From Beroe forskalii (Eukaryota > Ctenophora > Nuda > Beroida > Beroidae): a stretch of DNA of 64,000 bases. A program made the position numbers and the translations under genes. The DNA lies in NCBI GenBank assembly GCA_011033025.1, contig WFMF01000513.1, forward strand, positions 1 through 64,000, given 5' to 3'. A model generated the notes under the pieces. That model had not been told where the DNA came from. It saw only the letters and a list, made by a program, of their open reading frames with translations, and searched no databases. Shown here piece by piece: positions 24,836 through 38,317 of the stretch (the stretch's first letter is position 1; each line of letters starts with the position of its first letter).

Positions 24836-25081
24836 GGCGCTGGCAAACGTATTTTTCAATACTTGAAAAACGGTTCCGCTACCCCTTTTAGCACTTTATG
24901 CTGGTACAACCGGCTTGTTTGGAATGTCTGACCGGCCCTTCCGGCCGGGACTACTGGCCTGTTGGGCTGCCCTCGGCCCTTCGGGCCGAGGGCATCTGCC
25001 CTTCGGGCAGATGTTCTAGGGCAGCATCCCCGGCCCTCAGTGGGAGGGAATTTTCCGTGGCTGCGGGCGCTTGCCAGCGCC
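24836..25081. mobile_element. GC-rich TIR element related to 152-488
   Basis: GGCGCTGGCAA (24836-24846) and TTGCCAGCGCC (25071-25081) are perfect inverted ends, followed by CTGAT as in the element at 152-488. The interior has GGCCCTTCGGGCC and CTGCCCTTCGGGCAG hairpins. Non-coding. Confidence 0.6.
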
Positions 25082-26006
25082 CTGATAGCAACGGATGATC
25101 TATCATTGATAAGATGGTCATCTAAATTGCATTTGCGAGCCTTATTTCAACGATGAGTTTGATTCTCATATACCAAATAATTAAGTCCTGGTTCAAGGTT
25201 TTTCGCCTTTGATTGACAATGGATAGTAAACTCTCATGACAGTGAACTAGAACACCTACTACAGCCACGAAGCGTGGAGCTCAGAGGATTTCACCATCCT
25301 CCATTGATGGAAAAAGACCAAGACTGTTAGTGACGGACGCCATTCTCGAATATCGACACCTATCGTTAATGGATGCATCGCCATTGATAGTCAATGAAAC
25401 GCTCTAGACAAAGTCAGGATATGTACTTCTGATGGGCTCTGGGAGTGCCCAGAAGTCTGCCATGGAACATATCAGTTATCTCTTTAAATTTTGTATGCAT
25501 TTCGAGTAACACCCAATTGCTTACCTTCCAAAAGCAAGAATCACCTCGAGCTCGGTTACACCGATGAAAACTCCATGACACAATTGCCCGTATGCAGAAG
25601 TTAAATTTAAGGGTTTCTCTCAAAAAACGACCTTTTCCCTTGAAACCGGTGGAGAATTTAGGGCGTTTGAACTCGGAATTATGGTTTTCCGGCACTATTA
25701 CTAGTGTATTTTTAAGGAAATTGCTTTAAAAATGAGGGAATCCCTTATAATCGAAAGGGAAACCCTTAGAAATTGAGGGGGTCCCTCAGCAAATCCACTT
25801 ATTTTTAAGGGATTCCCCATGCTTTCCCTTAACACTTAACAGACACTTCGGGTTAACTTAGGAGTGTGATAGGCTTACTTAGGGCTGTGATTCACAGTTT
25901 AGTCTCTTCCGCCTCTCATGTCAATCCTTGAATTGGAAAATCGATATGCAGTATTTTTTTATGTTTGTAGTATACCCATACACCTCTATAGATAAGACAT
26001 TGGATT

Positions 26007-26193
26007 AGGAGTGTGAAAGGCTTATGTAAGAGTGTGATAGGCTTACTTAAGAGTGTGAAAGGCTTATTTGAGAGTGTGATAGGCTTACTTAGGGGTGTGA
26101 TAGGCTAACTTAGGAGTGTGAGTGATAGGCTTACTTAGGAGTATGATAGGCTTACTTAGGAATGTGATTAGCTTACTAAGGAGTGTGATAGGC
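26007..26193. repeat. 21-bp satellite (GGAGTGTGATAGGCTTACTTA), part 1
   Basis: Tandem 21-bp units with point variants and one short insertion. The array is split by the CR1 insertion and continues at 28221-28425. Confidence 0.9.
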
Positions 26194-28220
26194 ATTGAAT
26201 TGAATTGAATTGAATAAAATGTTTACAGCACAATGACAATGAATATATTTTCTCGGGTTTGTATGAATGAAGCTTCTATGTTGTGCTGAGGGAAAACACT
26301 CAGTCAATCATAAAGACTGTTAACGAGGTTGCCCACTAAAGAAATATCTATACTATATTAAAACATATTCCTGAAAAAAAATGGTTAAATTAAATAATGC
26401 ACTCTCAGAACAGTACATACTGAAAATAATAAGTGGTATTCAATTTAATTTAAAATAAAATAAAGGCTATTTAACTTATTTACAGAAATAAAGCTGCATT
26501 TTTAATGACTTACCAAGGTCAGGCTGCATTTTAGAGACATTCCCAGGTCTAAAATCAATAATTTAATCATAAAAGTGGAAAAGTAAAAACCTTTAAAATT
26601 TAGGAAAGTTCCTCAGCACAATCCAAATTAAAATACAAAAGGTCCATCAACATAACAATATCTTGACAGTATAAATTATTCAAAACAATTATTGTAATTT
26701 GACGGATTTTTTAATCAATTGGTAACCCAATAGGACTAAGCAACATTCAAGTAGGTATATTTATACATTTTTGGGGTGTTGTGATAGATAATGAGTTATT
26801 ATTAAATCATATTTCACTTTAGCTTGTAGATATGATCAAACGCATTATTCACTACATAAGTGGGGTCACTAGTTACTGATTCCAATAGACGTTTTTTGTA
26901 GTTTAAGCCAAATAATTTAGAATCACTGATATTTCTAAGTTCTGTTGGAACATTATTCCATGCCTTAGCACCTAGGTAATAAAAAATTCTTAAGGCTGTC
27001 TGATTTTGGAGTATACAGATTGCAGTGTGCTCCATCCCTGCTTCCCCCAGAGATATAACTAAACTTATTGATAAAGTTTGAGGGACTTAGTCCATTTAAT
27101 ATTTTTGTACATATAAGATGATAAGTGAACTTGGCGTCTCAGCTGTAGAGGGAGCCATTTCATGTCCTGATACACTATTATACTACTTTCTGTTTTTTCA
27201 ACACCTAAAGCTATTTTCCCTATTTTCTTATAAAGAATATCCAATTCATGAAGTTTTGTCTTGGAAGCTCTGCCGTATATGGTATCTAGATAATCAAAAT
27301 GAGGCAACATGAGAGAGTTGGCAAACATTTTTCTATATTTCACAGGCATTAAGCTACTTCCCCTGTACATAGCACCAATTCGTTTCTGGATTTTTTTCTT
27401 GATATAGTCAATATGAAGATCGAATTTAAGTCTATTATCTACTATTAACCCTAGATATTTGAAACATTTACATTCTTTGATGGCATAGTTATCACCTAGT
27501 TTTATCTTAACAGAAAAATTGGCTTTATCAAAAATAAGAATTTTCGTTTTTTCTATGTTAAGGGATAATTTGTTTACACATAACCACTTAATAATAGTTA
27601 GCATTTCTATCCTAATGCTCAGATATGTCTTGCGACAAATATTATCAAATAAGAGTGCTCCATCATCAGCAAACAAGTATGGATGGGACAAATTACAGGC
27701 ATTGACCAGATCATTTATGTAGATACTAAAAAGGAGTGGCCCTAATAGACTGCCTTGTGGAACACCAAATTTAACTGGAAGGATGCCACTTACTTTACCC
27801 AAGAATTTTGTTGCCTGTTGACGGTTTGTCAAGTAGTTTTTATCCACAGGATAACAGTTCCATCTACTCCATAAAACTTAAGCTTATCAATGAGTAGGTT
27901 ATGATCTACTGTGTCAAATGCCTTCTTGATATCAAGAAAGATTAGTGCTGGGGTGTTTCCTTTTGACTTGTTATCAAATAATTTGTCAAACATATCAAAT
28001 AATTTGTCAAACATATCAAGAGTTAAGTAGGTTGTTGAATAGTTCTTCCTAAATCCATATTGATGGATACTTAAAAGCTTATTACTCTCGAAATAGTCTG
28101 ATAACTGTCCATTGGCACAAAATTCTATACATTTTGATACAATAGGTAAAATAGAGATTGGTCTATAGTCGTTTGGGTCATTCTTGTCTCCTGTTTTGAA
28201 GATGGGTGAGACAACTGCTA
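26194..28220 (-). mobile_element. 5'-truncated CR1/L2-like non-LTR retrotransposon
   Basis: The minus-strand reverse transcriptase runs from VSPIFKTGDKND...YRPISILPIVSK (near 28200), through FLDIKKAFDTVDH (about 27930) and GVPQGSLLGPLLFSIYINDL (about 27760), to the catalytic YLFADD (about 27665). The C-terminal YYLGAKAWNNVPTELRN block lies at about 26970. The order and motifs fit the CR1/L2 group. One frameshift lies near 27840 and there are stops in the C-terminal part, so it is dead. The 3' tail is a short (TTCAA)n run at 26194-26217. Insertion in the 21-bp array leaves AGGC on both sides (26190-26193 and 28221-28224), a possible 4-bp duplication. Confidence 0.9.
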
Positions 28221-28425
28221 AGGCTTACTTAGGAGTGTGATAGGCTTACTTAGAAGTGTGATAGGCTTACTTAGGGGTGTGATAGGCTTACTTAGGAGTG
28301 TGATAGGCTAACTTAGGAGTGTGATAGGCTTGCTTAGGAGTGTGATAGGCTTACTTAGGAATGTGATAGGCTTACTTAGGAATGTGATAGGCTTACTAAG
28401 GAGTGTGATCTAGGCTTACTTATTA
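28221..28425. repeat. 21-bp satellite (GTGTGATAGGC type), part 2
   Basis: This is the continuation of the array at 26007-26193 after the retrotransposon. It abuts the second 21-bp type at 28426. Confidence 0.92.
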
Positions 28426-28678
28426 TAACCCTTTCAACTCATAACCCACCCCTTTCCACTCATAACGCACCCCTTTCCACTCATTACCCACCGCTTTCAA
28501 CTCATTACCCACCACTTTCCACTCATAACCCACCCCTTTCAGCTAATAACCCACCCCTTGCCACTCAAAACTCACACCTTTCCATTCATAACCCACCGCT
28601 TTCAACTCATTACCCACCACTTTCCGCTCATAACCCACCCCTTTCGGCTCATAACCCACCCCTTTCCACTCATAACCG
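28426..28678. repeat. 21-bp satellite (CCCCTTTCCACTCATAACCCA), copy A
   Basis: About 12 units. The same satellite is expanded to ~110 units in copy B (32490-34806). Confidence 0.95.
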
Positions 28679-28800
28679 ACATTATGCTCCTCAAGCGACC
28701 TTTTCCTTTACTTTCGTAGCATTTCCCTTATTTTAAAGCGTTTCCCTTATTTTTAAGCATTTCCCAATTTTAAGGGGATCCCTCACTTCTGCATACGGGC

Positions 28801-29572
28801 CCTCTGTACCTTCCACACTCCTCCTGCTCCTTGTGCTGTTTACACTCCTTCTCCCCTCCATTTCCTAACTCTCCCCCACCACTGAGCCCTACTGCCACAT
28901 TAAACATACCTATCTACCCACTCCCAATCCTCCTCACCTCCAATCCTCTTTCTATTTCTTCCATCTAAAGGTCCTGTGGGGCCTCAATGGTCTTGTAGTA
29001 GTTCTCTGTAGTTAGATTGTGCGGGGGTCTGACGCAGTTGTTTTCTTACCCATGGGGAACGCCCACTCTCCCCCCTCCCTTCGAAGTATCAAGTAATTTT
29101 ATTTTCTACTATTGGGAAGTGAGGAAGTGGAAAGCTTTCCTACCACTGGGAAGTGGGAACTAGGAAGTTCTTAACCACTAGGAAGTTAGCTTTTCACTGA
29201 GAAAGAAGTTCCTTACCACACGGAAGTTTCCTTCCTTCTGGGAAAGGAAACTTCCGTGCTGGGTTGGCTATGATAATTTGAATCTGTGTAGGCATTGAAA
29301 GTACGATTGTCGATTGCCTGAGTCGATTAAAATGGGAAATAAAATTGGACACGCTATCGGTTGGACAATTAACATGACTCAATGATCTAGGGTATATTCT
29401 ACTAAGCAAAATAAATAGAAAATGATGCATTTCTTACACACTCAAGAATAGAATAGATGAAATGAAGTGTCAATATGGCTTTCATAAAATATTTGATAAA
29501 ATCTATTTGGCTTAGATCGGGGTAAAAATAAAAACCCGTTTCAATAGCTCTGCGAACGAAGTGAACGGAAAG
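28801..29572. repeat. Shared tail of the duplication unit
   Basis: It matches 34931-34973 plus 37335-37913, where the counterpart is split by the hAT-like element. It contains GGGAAGTGGGAACTAGGAAG-type words (29110-29250) that resemble the 26-bp satellite at 44571-45424. No gene. Confidence 0.8.
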
Positions 29573-29889
29573 CTGAACTCTGAAGATGAAGTCGTCAAGT
29601 CTACTGTACTATCGGATTGATGTGTTGCAGGATAAAACACTGAATTTCCATCAAACACTCATAAATCACATAATATTCCAGCCAAACCCCAAATCCCCTC
29701 CCTCTCCACTTACCCAATCCCTATATCCCCTCTCTCATCCTAAACCTCTAACTCCCTCCCCTTATCCCAAACCCTAAATCCCTTCCCTCTTCCTCCTAAC
29801 CCAACACCCCTTACCTCCCGATCCCGCTCCCTACACACCCTCCCCCATCCGGCATCCCCCCCTACATTACATCCCCTATCCCCACTCAC

Positions 29890-30148
29890 GGGCTAGCACG
29901 TATTCCCTTTCCTCCTGTTTCTTATCCCCGTGAATAGCTCCTGCACTCCATCCCTGGCGCCTTAACGTCCCGGAGATCTCGTTAGCTTGGCGTTTGGTGC
30001 CGGTGAAGATGAGGGTCTTGTTGTCGGACTGAGAGTGGATCTCGTTGAGGAGCTGGTAGAGACGGTCGAACTTCTCCCACTCCTGCAGCACGTCAACGAT
30101 TTGGAGGATGTTCTTGTTCGCGGACAGCTTCTGGGATCCGATGTAGAT
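29890..30148 (-). CDS. DEAD-box helicase, exon 2 (start of RecA domain 2)
   Basis: 259 nt from acceptor CCTCCTCAG to donor GTGAGT (29884-29889). It encodes IYIGSQKLSANKNILQIVDV, motif IV ([11 protein letters not shown]) and [17 protein letters not shown] with the conserved HGDK of DDX5/Dbp2-type helicases. Phase 0 at the start joins exon 1 of either copy. Its last base joins exon 3 at 21050 to form a Gln codon. It is the only intact exon 2 in the window, which implies an ~8.8 kb intron across the proximal duplicate. Confidence 0.92.
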
Positions 30149-30301
30149 CTGAGGAGGAGGGACGGTTAGAGTCAAATCGTGATTCGGTAAATTATTAAAT
30201 GTTATTCATTTTAATTCTCAGCATCGTTCATTTATCAAATAAAATTCTGTTTAATAGCTGTTTAACCATGCACTCAGCATTTGACAGGGCGATTAAAATC
30301 A

Positions 30302-31333
<1,032 letters not shown>

Positions 31334-32271
31334 CTAAAAAATATAAGAATAAGTAATTTTAAATTAAACCAAAATTAACATCAGATAACTAATGGCAAAA
31401 TAGTAAAGGTTGATCAATCATTGATAAGATGGTCATCTAAATTGCGAGCCTTATTTCAACGATGGGTTTGATTCTCATATACCAAATGATTAAGTCCTGG
31501 TTCAAGGTTTTTAGCCTTTGATTGACTATGGAGAGTCAACTCTCATGACAGTGAACTGGAACACCTTCTTCTACAGCCACGAAGCGTGGAGCTCAGAGGA
31601 TTTCACCGTCCTCCATTGATGGAAAAAGACCAAGACAGTTAGTGACGGACGCCATTCTCGAATATCGACACCTATCGTTTATGGATGCATCGCCATTGAT
31701 AGTCAATGAAACGCTCTAGACAAAGTCAGGATATGTACTTCTGATGGGCTCTGGGAGTGCCCAGAAGTCTGCCATGGAACATATCAGTTATCTCTAAAAA
31801 TTTTGTATGCATTTTGAGTAACAATTGCTTACCTTCCAAAAGCAAGAATCACCTCGAGCTCGGTTACACCGATGAAAACCCCATGACACAATGGCCCGTA
31901 TGCAGAAGTTAATGATTTCCCTTATCTTTAAGGACAGGCCTCAAATTTAATGGTTTCCCTCAAAAAAACGACCTTTTCCCTCGAAACCGGTGGCAAATCC
32001 TGGAGAATTTAGGGCGTTTGAACTCGGAATTATGGTTTTCCGGCACTAGGTGTGAACAAGCCATCTCGAGTTCGGAAATATGCTTGCAGTACCAAAGTAG
32101 AGCGTCAAAAACGTAGTGTATTTTTAAGGGAATTGCTTTAAAAATGAGGGAATCGCTTATAATCGAAAGGGAAACCCTCAAAAATAGAGGGGATCCCTCA
32201 GCAAATCCACTTATTTTTAAGGGATCCCCATGCTTTCCCTTAACACTTAACAGACACTTCGGTTAAGAGGG

Positions 32272-32489
32272 TAACTTAGGAGTGTGATAGGCTTACTGGG
32301 GTATGATAGGCTAACTTAAGAGTGTAATAGGCTTACTTAGGAGTGTGATAGGCTTACTTAGGAGTGTGATAGGCTTACTTAGGGGTGTGAGTGATAGGCT
32401 TACTTAGGAGTTTGATAGGCTTACTTAGGAATGTGATAGGCTCACTAAGAATGTGATAGGCTTACAAAGGAGTGAGATAGGCTTACTTA
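32272..32489. repeat. 21-bp satellite (GTGTGATAGGC type), copy B
   Basis: About ten units homologous to 26007-26193/28221-28425. It abuts the next array without spacer. Confidence 0.92.
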
Positions 32490-34806
32490 TACCCCTTTCC
32501 ACTCATAACCATTAACCCACCCCTTTCCACTCATAACGCACCCCTTGCCACTCAAAACTCACACCTTTCCATTCATTACCCACCGCTTTCAACTCATTAC
32601 CCACCACTTTCCACTCATAACCCACCCCTTTCGGTTCATAACCCATCCCTTTCCACTCATTACCCACCCCTTTCCACTCATAACCCACCCCTTTCCACTT
32701 ATAACCCACCCCTTTCCACTCATAACCCACCCCTTTCGGCTCATAACCCACCCCTTTCCACTCATTACCCACCCCTTTCCACTCATAACACACCCCTTTC
32801 CACTCATAACCCACCCCTTTCCACTCATAGCCCACCCCTTTCCACTCATAACCCACCCCTTTCCACTCATAACGCACCCCTTTCCACTCATAACGCACCC
32901 CTTTCCACTCATAACCCACCCCTTTACATTCATTACCCACCGCTTTCAACTCATTACCCACCACTTTCCACTCATAACCCACCCCTTTCGGCTCATAACC
33001 CACCCCTTTCCACTCATTACCCACCCCTTTCCACTCATAACACACCCCTTTCCACTCATAACCCACCCCTTTCCACTCATAACCCACCCCTTTCCACTCA
33101 TAACCCACTCCTTTCCACTCATAACCCACCCCTTCCCACTCATAACTCACCCCTTTGGGCTCATAACCCACCCCTTTCCACTCATAACCCACCCCTTTCC
33201 ACTCATAACCCACCCCTTTCCACTCATAACACACCCCTTTCCACTCATGACCCAACCCTTTCCACTCATAACCCACCCTTTCCACTCATAAGCCACCCCT
33301 TTCCACTCATAACCCACCCCTTTCCACTCATAACCCACCCCTTTCCACTCATAACCCACCCCTTTCCACTCATAACCCACCCCTTTCCACTCATAACGCA
33401 CCCCTTTCCACTCAAAACGCACCCCTTTCCACTCAAAACTCACACCTTTCCATTCATTACCCACCGCTTTCAACTCATTACCCACCACTTTCCACTCATA
33501 ACCCACCCCTTTCGGTTCATAACCCACCCCTTTCCACTCATTACTCACCCCTTTCCACTCATAACACACCCCTTTCCCCTCATAACCCACCCCTTTCCAC
33601 TCATAACCCACCCCTTTCCACTCATAACCCACCCCTTTCCACTCATAACCCACCCCTTTCACTCATAACCCACCCCTTTCCACTCATAACGCACCCTTTC
33701 CACTCATAACCCACCCCTTTCCCCTCATAACCCACTCCTTTCCACTCATAACCCACCCCAACCAACTCATAAACTACCCCTTTCCACTCACAACCCACCC
33801 CTTTCCATTCATAACCCATCCCTCTCCACTCATAACCCACCCCAATCAACTCATAACCCACCCTTCCCACTCATAACCCACCCTTTCCACTCATTACCCA
33901 CCTTTCCACTCATAACGCACCTTTCCACTCATAACCCACCCTTTCGGCTCATAAACCACCCCTTTCCACTCATTACCCACCCCTTTCCACTCATAACACA
34001 CCCCTTTCCACTCATAACCCACTCCTTTCCACTCATAACCCACCCCTTCCCACTCATAACCCACCCCTTTCGGCTCATAACCCACCCCTTTCCACTCATA
34101 ACCCACCCCTTTCCACTCATAACACACCCCTTTCCACTCATGACCCAACCCTTTCCACTCATAACCCACCCCTTTCCACTCATAACCCACCCCTTTCCAC
34201 TCATAACCCACCCCTTTCCCACTCATAACCCACCCCTTTCCACTCATAACCCACCCCTTTCCACTCATAACCCACCCCTTTCCACTCATAACGCACCCCT
34301 TTCCACTCAAAACGCACCCCTTTCCACTCAAAACTCACACCTTTCCATTCATAACCCACCCCTTTCCACTCATAACCCACCCCTTTCCACTCATAACCCA
34401 CCCCTTTCGGTTCATAACCCACCCCTTTCCACTCATTACCCACCCCTTTCCACTCATAACACACCCCTTTCCACTCAAAACTCACACCTTTCCATTCATA
34501 ACCCACCGCTTTCAACTCATTACCCACCACTTTCCACTCATAACCCACCCCTTTCGGTTCATAACCCACCCCTTTCCACTCATTACTCACCCCTTTCCAC
34601 TCATAACACCCCCCTTTCCCCTCATAACCCACCCCTTTCCACTCATAACCCACCCCTTTCCACTCATAACCCACCCCTTTCCACTCATAACCCACCCTTT
34701 CCACTCATAACCCACCCCTTTCCACTCATAACCCACCCCTTTCCACTCATAACCCACCCCTTTCCACTCATAACGCACCCCTTTCCACTCATAACCCACC
34801 CCTTTC
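32490..34806. repeat. Expanded 21-bp satellite (CCCCTTTCCACTCATAACCCA)
   Basis: About 110 units with few indels. Higher-order structure is visible: blocks with GGTTCATAACCCACC and CGCTTTCAACTCATTACC variants recur several times (for example near 32580, 32930, 33460 and 34500). Because 21 is divisible by three, all six frames tend to stay open for long stretches (heptapeptides PFPLITH on plus, YEWKGVG on minus). Those frames are not genes. Confidence 0.95.
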
Positions 34807-35439
34807 CGACATTATGCTCCTCAAGCGACCTTTTCCTTTACTTTCGGACCCTTTCCCTTATTGTAAAGCATATCCCTTATTTTTAAGCATTTCCCAATTT
34901 TAAGGGGATCCCTCATTTCTGCATACGGGCCCTCTGCTCCTTTTGCCGTTTACACTCCCTTCTCCCTCCATTGCAGGCATGGATCCACGGGGGCGTGCTG
35001 GGGGCGTGCGCACGCCCCCAAACGAAAATTTGGGGGCGTGCTCTGGGCGTGCAATTCAAAGATTTCAAACTAAAGCATCATTAGAATTTAAAATAAAGTC
35101 CGAAAAAGGACTGAAGAATTTATGAAAATTAATTGTTTTTTAAACATAAGGTTAGAAATTCCGATCCATGAATAGTCTTATTTGTAAACTGTCAAGTATC
35201 TAGATTCTAGAATAGCATTCGTCAGAAATCGATGGCCTTCCATTCAGTGTGGGCCTGAAGGATGCTTCAATGATGGATACCACTGAGAACATCAGATGAT
35301 GCAGTAATTGTCTCAACGGACAAGCTTAACTGTACTGAATTATTGGTTTGGAAGTTTGGAGACAACATAAAAGTATCAATTGAATGGGAATACGCTATTG
35401 TTGTCACTTCTTCACTTGTTTCTTCCAAAACTGTTTCTT

Positions 35440-37205
35440 CCCAAACTCTGGCTTTCTGGGGCTGCCGCCCTCAGAGTCTGAGGGCTCAGACCCCTGCTGT
35501 TCATTTGATTTACAATATTAAATTTATTGAAATTGAGTACGACATTATCGATCGAGCTGATGAAATGAAAACAATGCAAAACCCTATTGAGCTATTGAGG
35601 TGGCAACAGACATGTCTTACTCCAGACATATGGCTTCTTGGGGCTGCCACCCCAGACCCCTGCTGTTCTTTATTCCTGGTGATTGGGGATATATTTAGTG
35701 AAATAATGTACGACAAAAACGACGGAGCTGTTGAAAATTGACATGAAAACAATGCAAAAACTCTATTGAGGTGACATTTCTTTAAATTCAAGACCTCTGG
35801 CTTCTGGGGGCTGCCGCCCCCAGACCCCTGCTGTTCTTTCTTTCTTTTGATTGTGAATATATTTAGCGAAATTGAGTACGACTCCAGTACGACCTCAACA
35901 ATGAAGCTGTTGAGATGAAAACAATGCAAAAACACTATTTAGATGACATTTCTTTAAATTCCTGGTCTCTGGCTTCTGGGGGCTGCCGCCCCCAGACCCC
36001 TGCTGTTTTTTCTTTCTTTTGATTGTGAATATATTTAGTGAAATTGAGTACGACTACAACGATGAAGCTGTTGAGATGAAAACAATGCAAAAACTTTATT
36101 GATTTGACATTTCTTTAAATTCCAGACCTCTGGCTTCTGGGGGCTGCCGCCCCCAGACCCCTGCTGTCCTTTCTTTCTTTTGATTGTGAATACATTTAGT
36201 GAAATTGAGTACGACTACAAAAACTTCTATTATTTAGGTGCTAAAGCGTGGAATAATTTGCCAACAGAGCTAAGAAACATTAATGACCCAAAGGTATTTT
36301 GTAAAATATACAAAACTAAACTCCTAGAATCTGCTTTAGAAGACACAAACTATGTGGTAAATAATTCATTTGATTACTTCTATAAACACAGTATAGATTA
36401 GAAACAATAAATCTTCTGGTCCTAGAATGTTGCAGTGGACCATTTCAAAAAGGAAATTTGATAAAGTTTCCCACTGTATTGTTTTTTAATCAACAATTAA
36501 ATTATTATTGACACATTGTTATGTTTTGCAATTTTTTCCTCGGGCAAGTGTACCAGGTACTGATGCGGCCTGACCTCGGCAAGTCATGAAACTGCAGCCT
36601 TATAACTTATTAAGTTATTAATGTACATATGTTCAATAACATACACACAATACGAATTATTTTTTAAATTATTATTATTTTACCAGTATTTACCAGTTTA
36701 GAGGGTAAACTTTATGTTGATGTTTCTTTAATACCTTGACACTTTTCAGCCATTTTTCAATATGATTAAATACCGTATATTTAGTCCTTGATGGGAGGCC
36801 CTTTCAACAGATTTTAAATTTGACTTGGTGCCTGCCCTCAGCACACCACAGATGCATCATTATACAACCGACGGTAGTGGGGGAGAATATATTCCAAATA
36901 TGTGCTGTAAAAATTTATAATTGAATTGAATTGAATTGAATGAAGCTGTTGAGATGAAAACAATGCAAAAACCCTATCGAGATGACATTTCTTTACATTC
37001 CAGACCTCTGGCTTCTGGGGGCTGCCGCCCCCAGACCCATACTGTTCTTTGTTTCTTTTGATTGTGAATATATTTAGTGAAATTGAGTATGACTACAACG
37101 ATGAAGCTGTTGAGATGAAAACAATGCAAAAACCCTATTGAGAAGGCATTTCTTTACATTCCAGACATCTGGCTTCTGGGGGCGGGCGCCCCCAGGCCCC
37201 TGCTA
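35440..37205. repeat. ~160-172-bp tandem array with GC hairpin core
   Basis: Each unit has CTGGCTTCTGGGGGCTGCC followed by GCCCCCAGACCCCTGCT (a perfect CTGGGGGC/GCCCCCAG hairpin). Then come a TTCTTTTGATTGTGAATATA block and GAAAACAATGCAAAAACCC. Seven cores are seen, at about 35448, 35631, 35798, 35970, 36131, 37007 and 37170. The array is interrupted at 36219-36940 by a retrotransposon fragment. Confidence 0.92.
36219..36940 (+). mobile_element. 5'-truncated CR1-like retrotransposon fragment
   Basis: It encodes only the C-terminal block FYYLGAKAWNNLPTELRNIN ... TNYVVNNSFDYFYK (36222-36401), homologous to the end of the element at 26194-28220. A 3' UTR and a (TTGAA)n tail at 36921-36940 follow. 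Inserted in the ~165-bp array. Confidence 0.88.
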
Positions 37206-37913
37206 GTGCTAATACATACTTGTATTATCTTTATTTTCGAAAAACGCACTTACTGCGAATGAGGCGCCGCGAAGCGGCGCCGAGTGAGCTCAAATTTGCA
37301 CGCCCCCAAAAATTCTGGGCTGGATCCATGCCTGCTCCATTGCCTAACCCTCCTCCACCACTGAGCCCTGCTGCCAAATCAAACATACCTCTCTACCTAC
37401 TCCCAGTCCTCCTCTACTCTAATCCCTCCTTATATTTCTTCCATCTAGCGGTCCTCTAGGGTCTCAATGGTCTTGAAGTGGTCCTCTATAGTCTATAGTT
37501 AGATTGTGCAGGGGTCTGGGGGCAGTTGTTTTCTTAACCTTGGGGGACGCCCCCTCCCCTCGAAGTAGCAAGTTATTCTATTTTCTACCATTGGGAAATA
37601 GGAAAGCTTCCCTACCACTGGGAAGTAGGGACTAGGAAGTTCTTAACCACTAGGAAGTTAGCTTATCACTGTTAAGGAAGTTCTTTACCACACGGATGTT
37701 TCCTTCCTTCTGGGAAAGAGAACTTCCGTGCTGGATTGGCTATAATTTGAATCTGCGTAGGTATTGAAAGTACGATTGCCGGAGTCGATTTAAATGGGAA
37801 ATAAAATTGGACAATATAGCTTTCATAAAATATTTGATAAAATCTATTTGGCTTAGATCGGGATAAAAATAAAATCTCGTTTCAATAGCTCTGCGAACGA
37901 AGTGAACGGAAAG

Positions 37914-38317
37914 AAGTTTGTATGCCTAACTCGCGCTGAGAGTAGTCTATGTAGCGCTCGATTCAATAACAAAGGAAATACGAAACAAAACGCGCGGCGC
38001 GACATATGCTGCAAATTCCACATTTGGACGCCCAATGGACGGTCACATAATTTGCTCCTTCCGCTTGTCGGCCGTTGGCAGGCCCTCGTGAGAATCTTAA
38101 TCAGCGGGTCATACATCGTACGAAAACGCTTTCGCCATCCAATCAAAAGGCAACATCCAATATCCATCGCGGTCAGGAAAAAAATGTTTGTTCCCTAACC
38201 AGGCGCGTAGCTATAGCCATGAATGATGAACTAGGGTCTTAGCATAACACATTTGCAACGCCGCATGAGCAAAATGAAAAATAAAATTGTGCGTAGCAGA
38301 CTATCAAAAAAACTGAA
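37914..38317. other. GC-rich lead-in to the 28-bp satellite
   Basis: It carries a GCGCGGCGCGACATATGCTGC block (37989 on) and CCCTAACCAGG (38195), both modules seen in the foldback elements at 16.1 and 55.4 kb. Then come increasingly regular GCACATTTRCRCGCAGC words. No gene. Confidence 0.6.

Larger units (their letters stand above)
25586..28800. mobile_element. TIR element carrying 21-bp satellites, copy A (interrupted)
   Basis: The ends GCCCGTATGCAGAAGT (25586-25601) and ACTTCTGCATACGGGC (28785-28800) are perfect 16-bp inverted repeats. Subterminal regions repeat AAGGGAAACCC and TTTCCCTTATTTTTAAG words. The core consists of 21-bp arrays (25855-25890, 26007-26193, 28221-28425, then a second type at 28426-28678). 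A CR1-like retrotransposon is inserted in the first array. No transposase was recognised. The flanks of copies A and B are the same because both sit in the segmental duplication, so target-site information is limited. Confidence 0.75.
31894..34930. mobile_element. TIR element carrying 21-bp satellites, copy B
   Basis: GCCCGTATGCAGAAGT (31894-31909) and ATTTCTGCATACGGGC (34915-34930) are inverted ends with one mismatch. The organisation is the same as copy A but without the retrotransposon, and the second satellite is ten times longer. Subterminal AAGGGAA/TTTCCCTT words are retained. Confidence 0.75.
34974..37334. mobile_element. hAT-like element with internal ~165-bp array (2361 bp)
   Basis: The ends CAGGCATGGATCCA (34974-34987) and TGGATCCATGCCTG (37321-37334) are perfect 14-bp inverted repeats. 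The exact 8-bp target duplication is CTCCATTG (34966-34973 and 37335-37342). Inner inverted TTTGGGGGCGTGC words follow on both sides. CAGG ends plus an 8-bp duplication fit hAT. There is no transposase; the interior is a ~165-bp tandem array (35440-36218, 36941-37205), itself interrupted by a CR1 fragment. It splits the tail of the distal duplication unit, so it inserted after the duplication or was lost from the other unit. Confidence 0.88.

Noticed and set aside
32512..34886. Long open frames repeating PFPLITH (plus) or YEWKGVG (minus)
   Set aside because: They come from a 21-bp satellite whose period is divisible by three; several overlapping frames are open on both strands, with no promoter or splice context.
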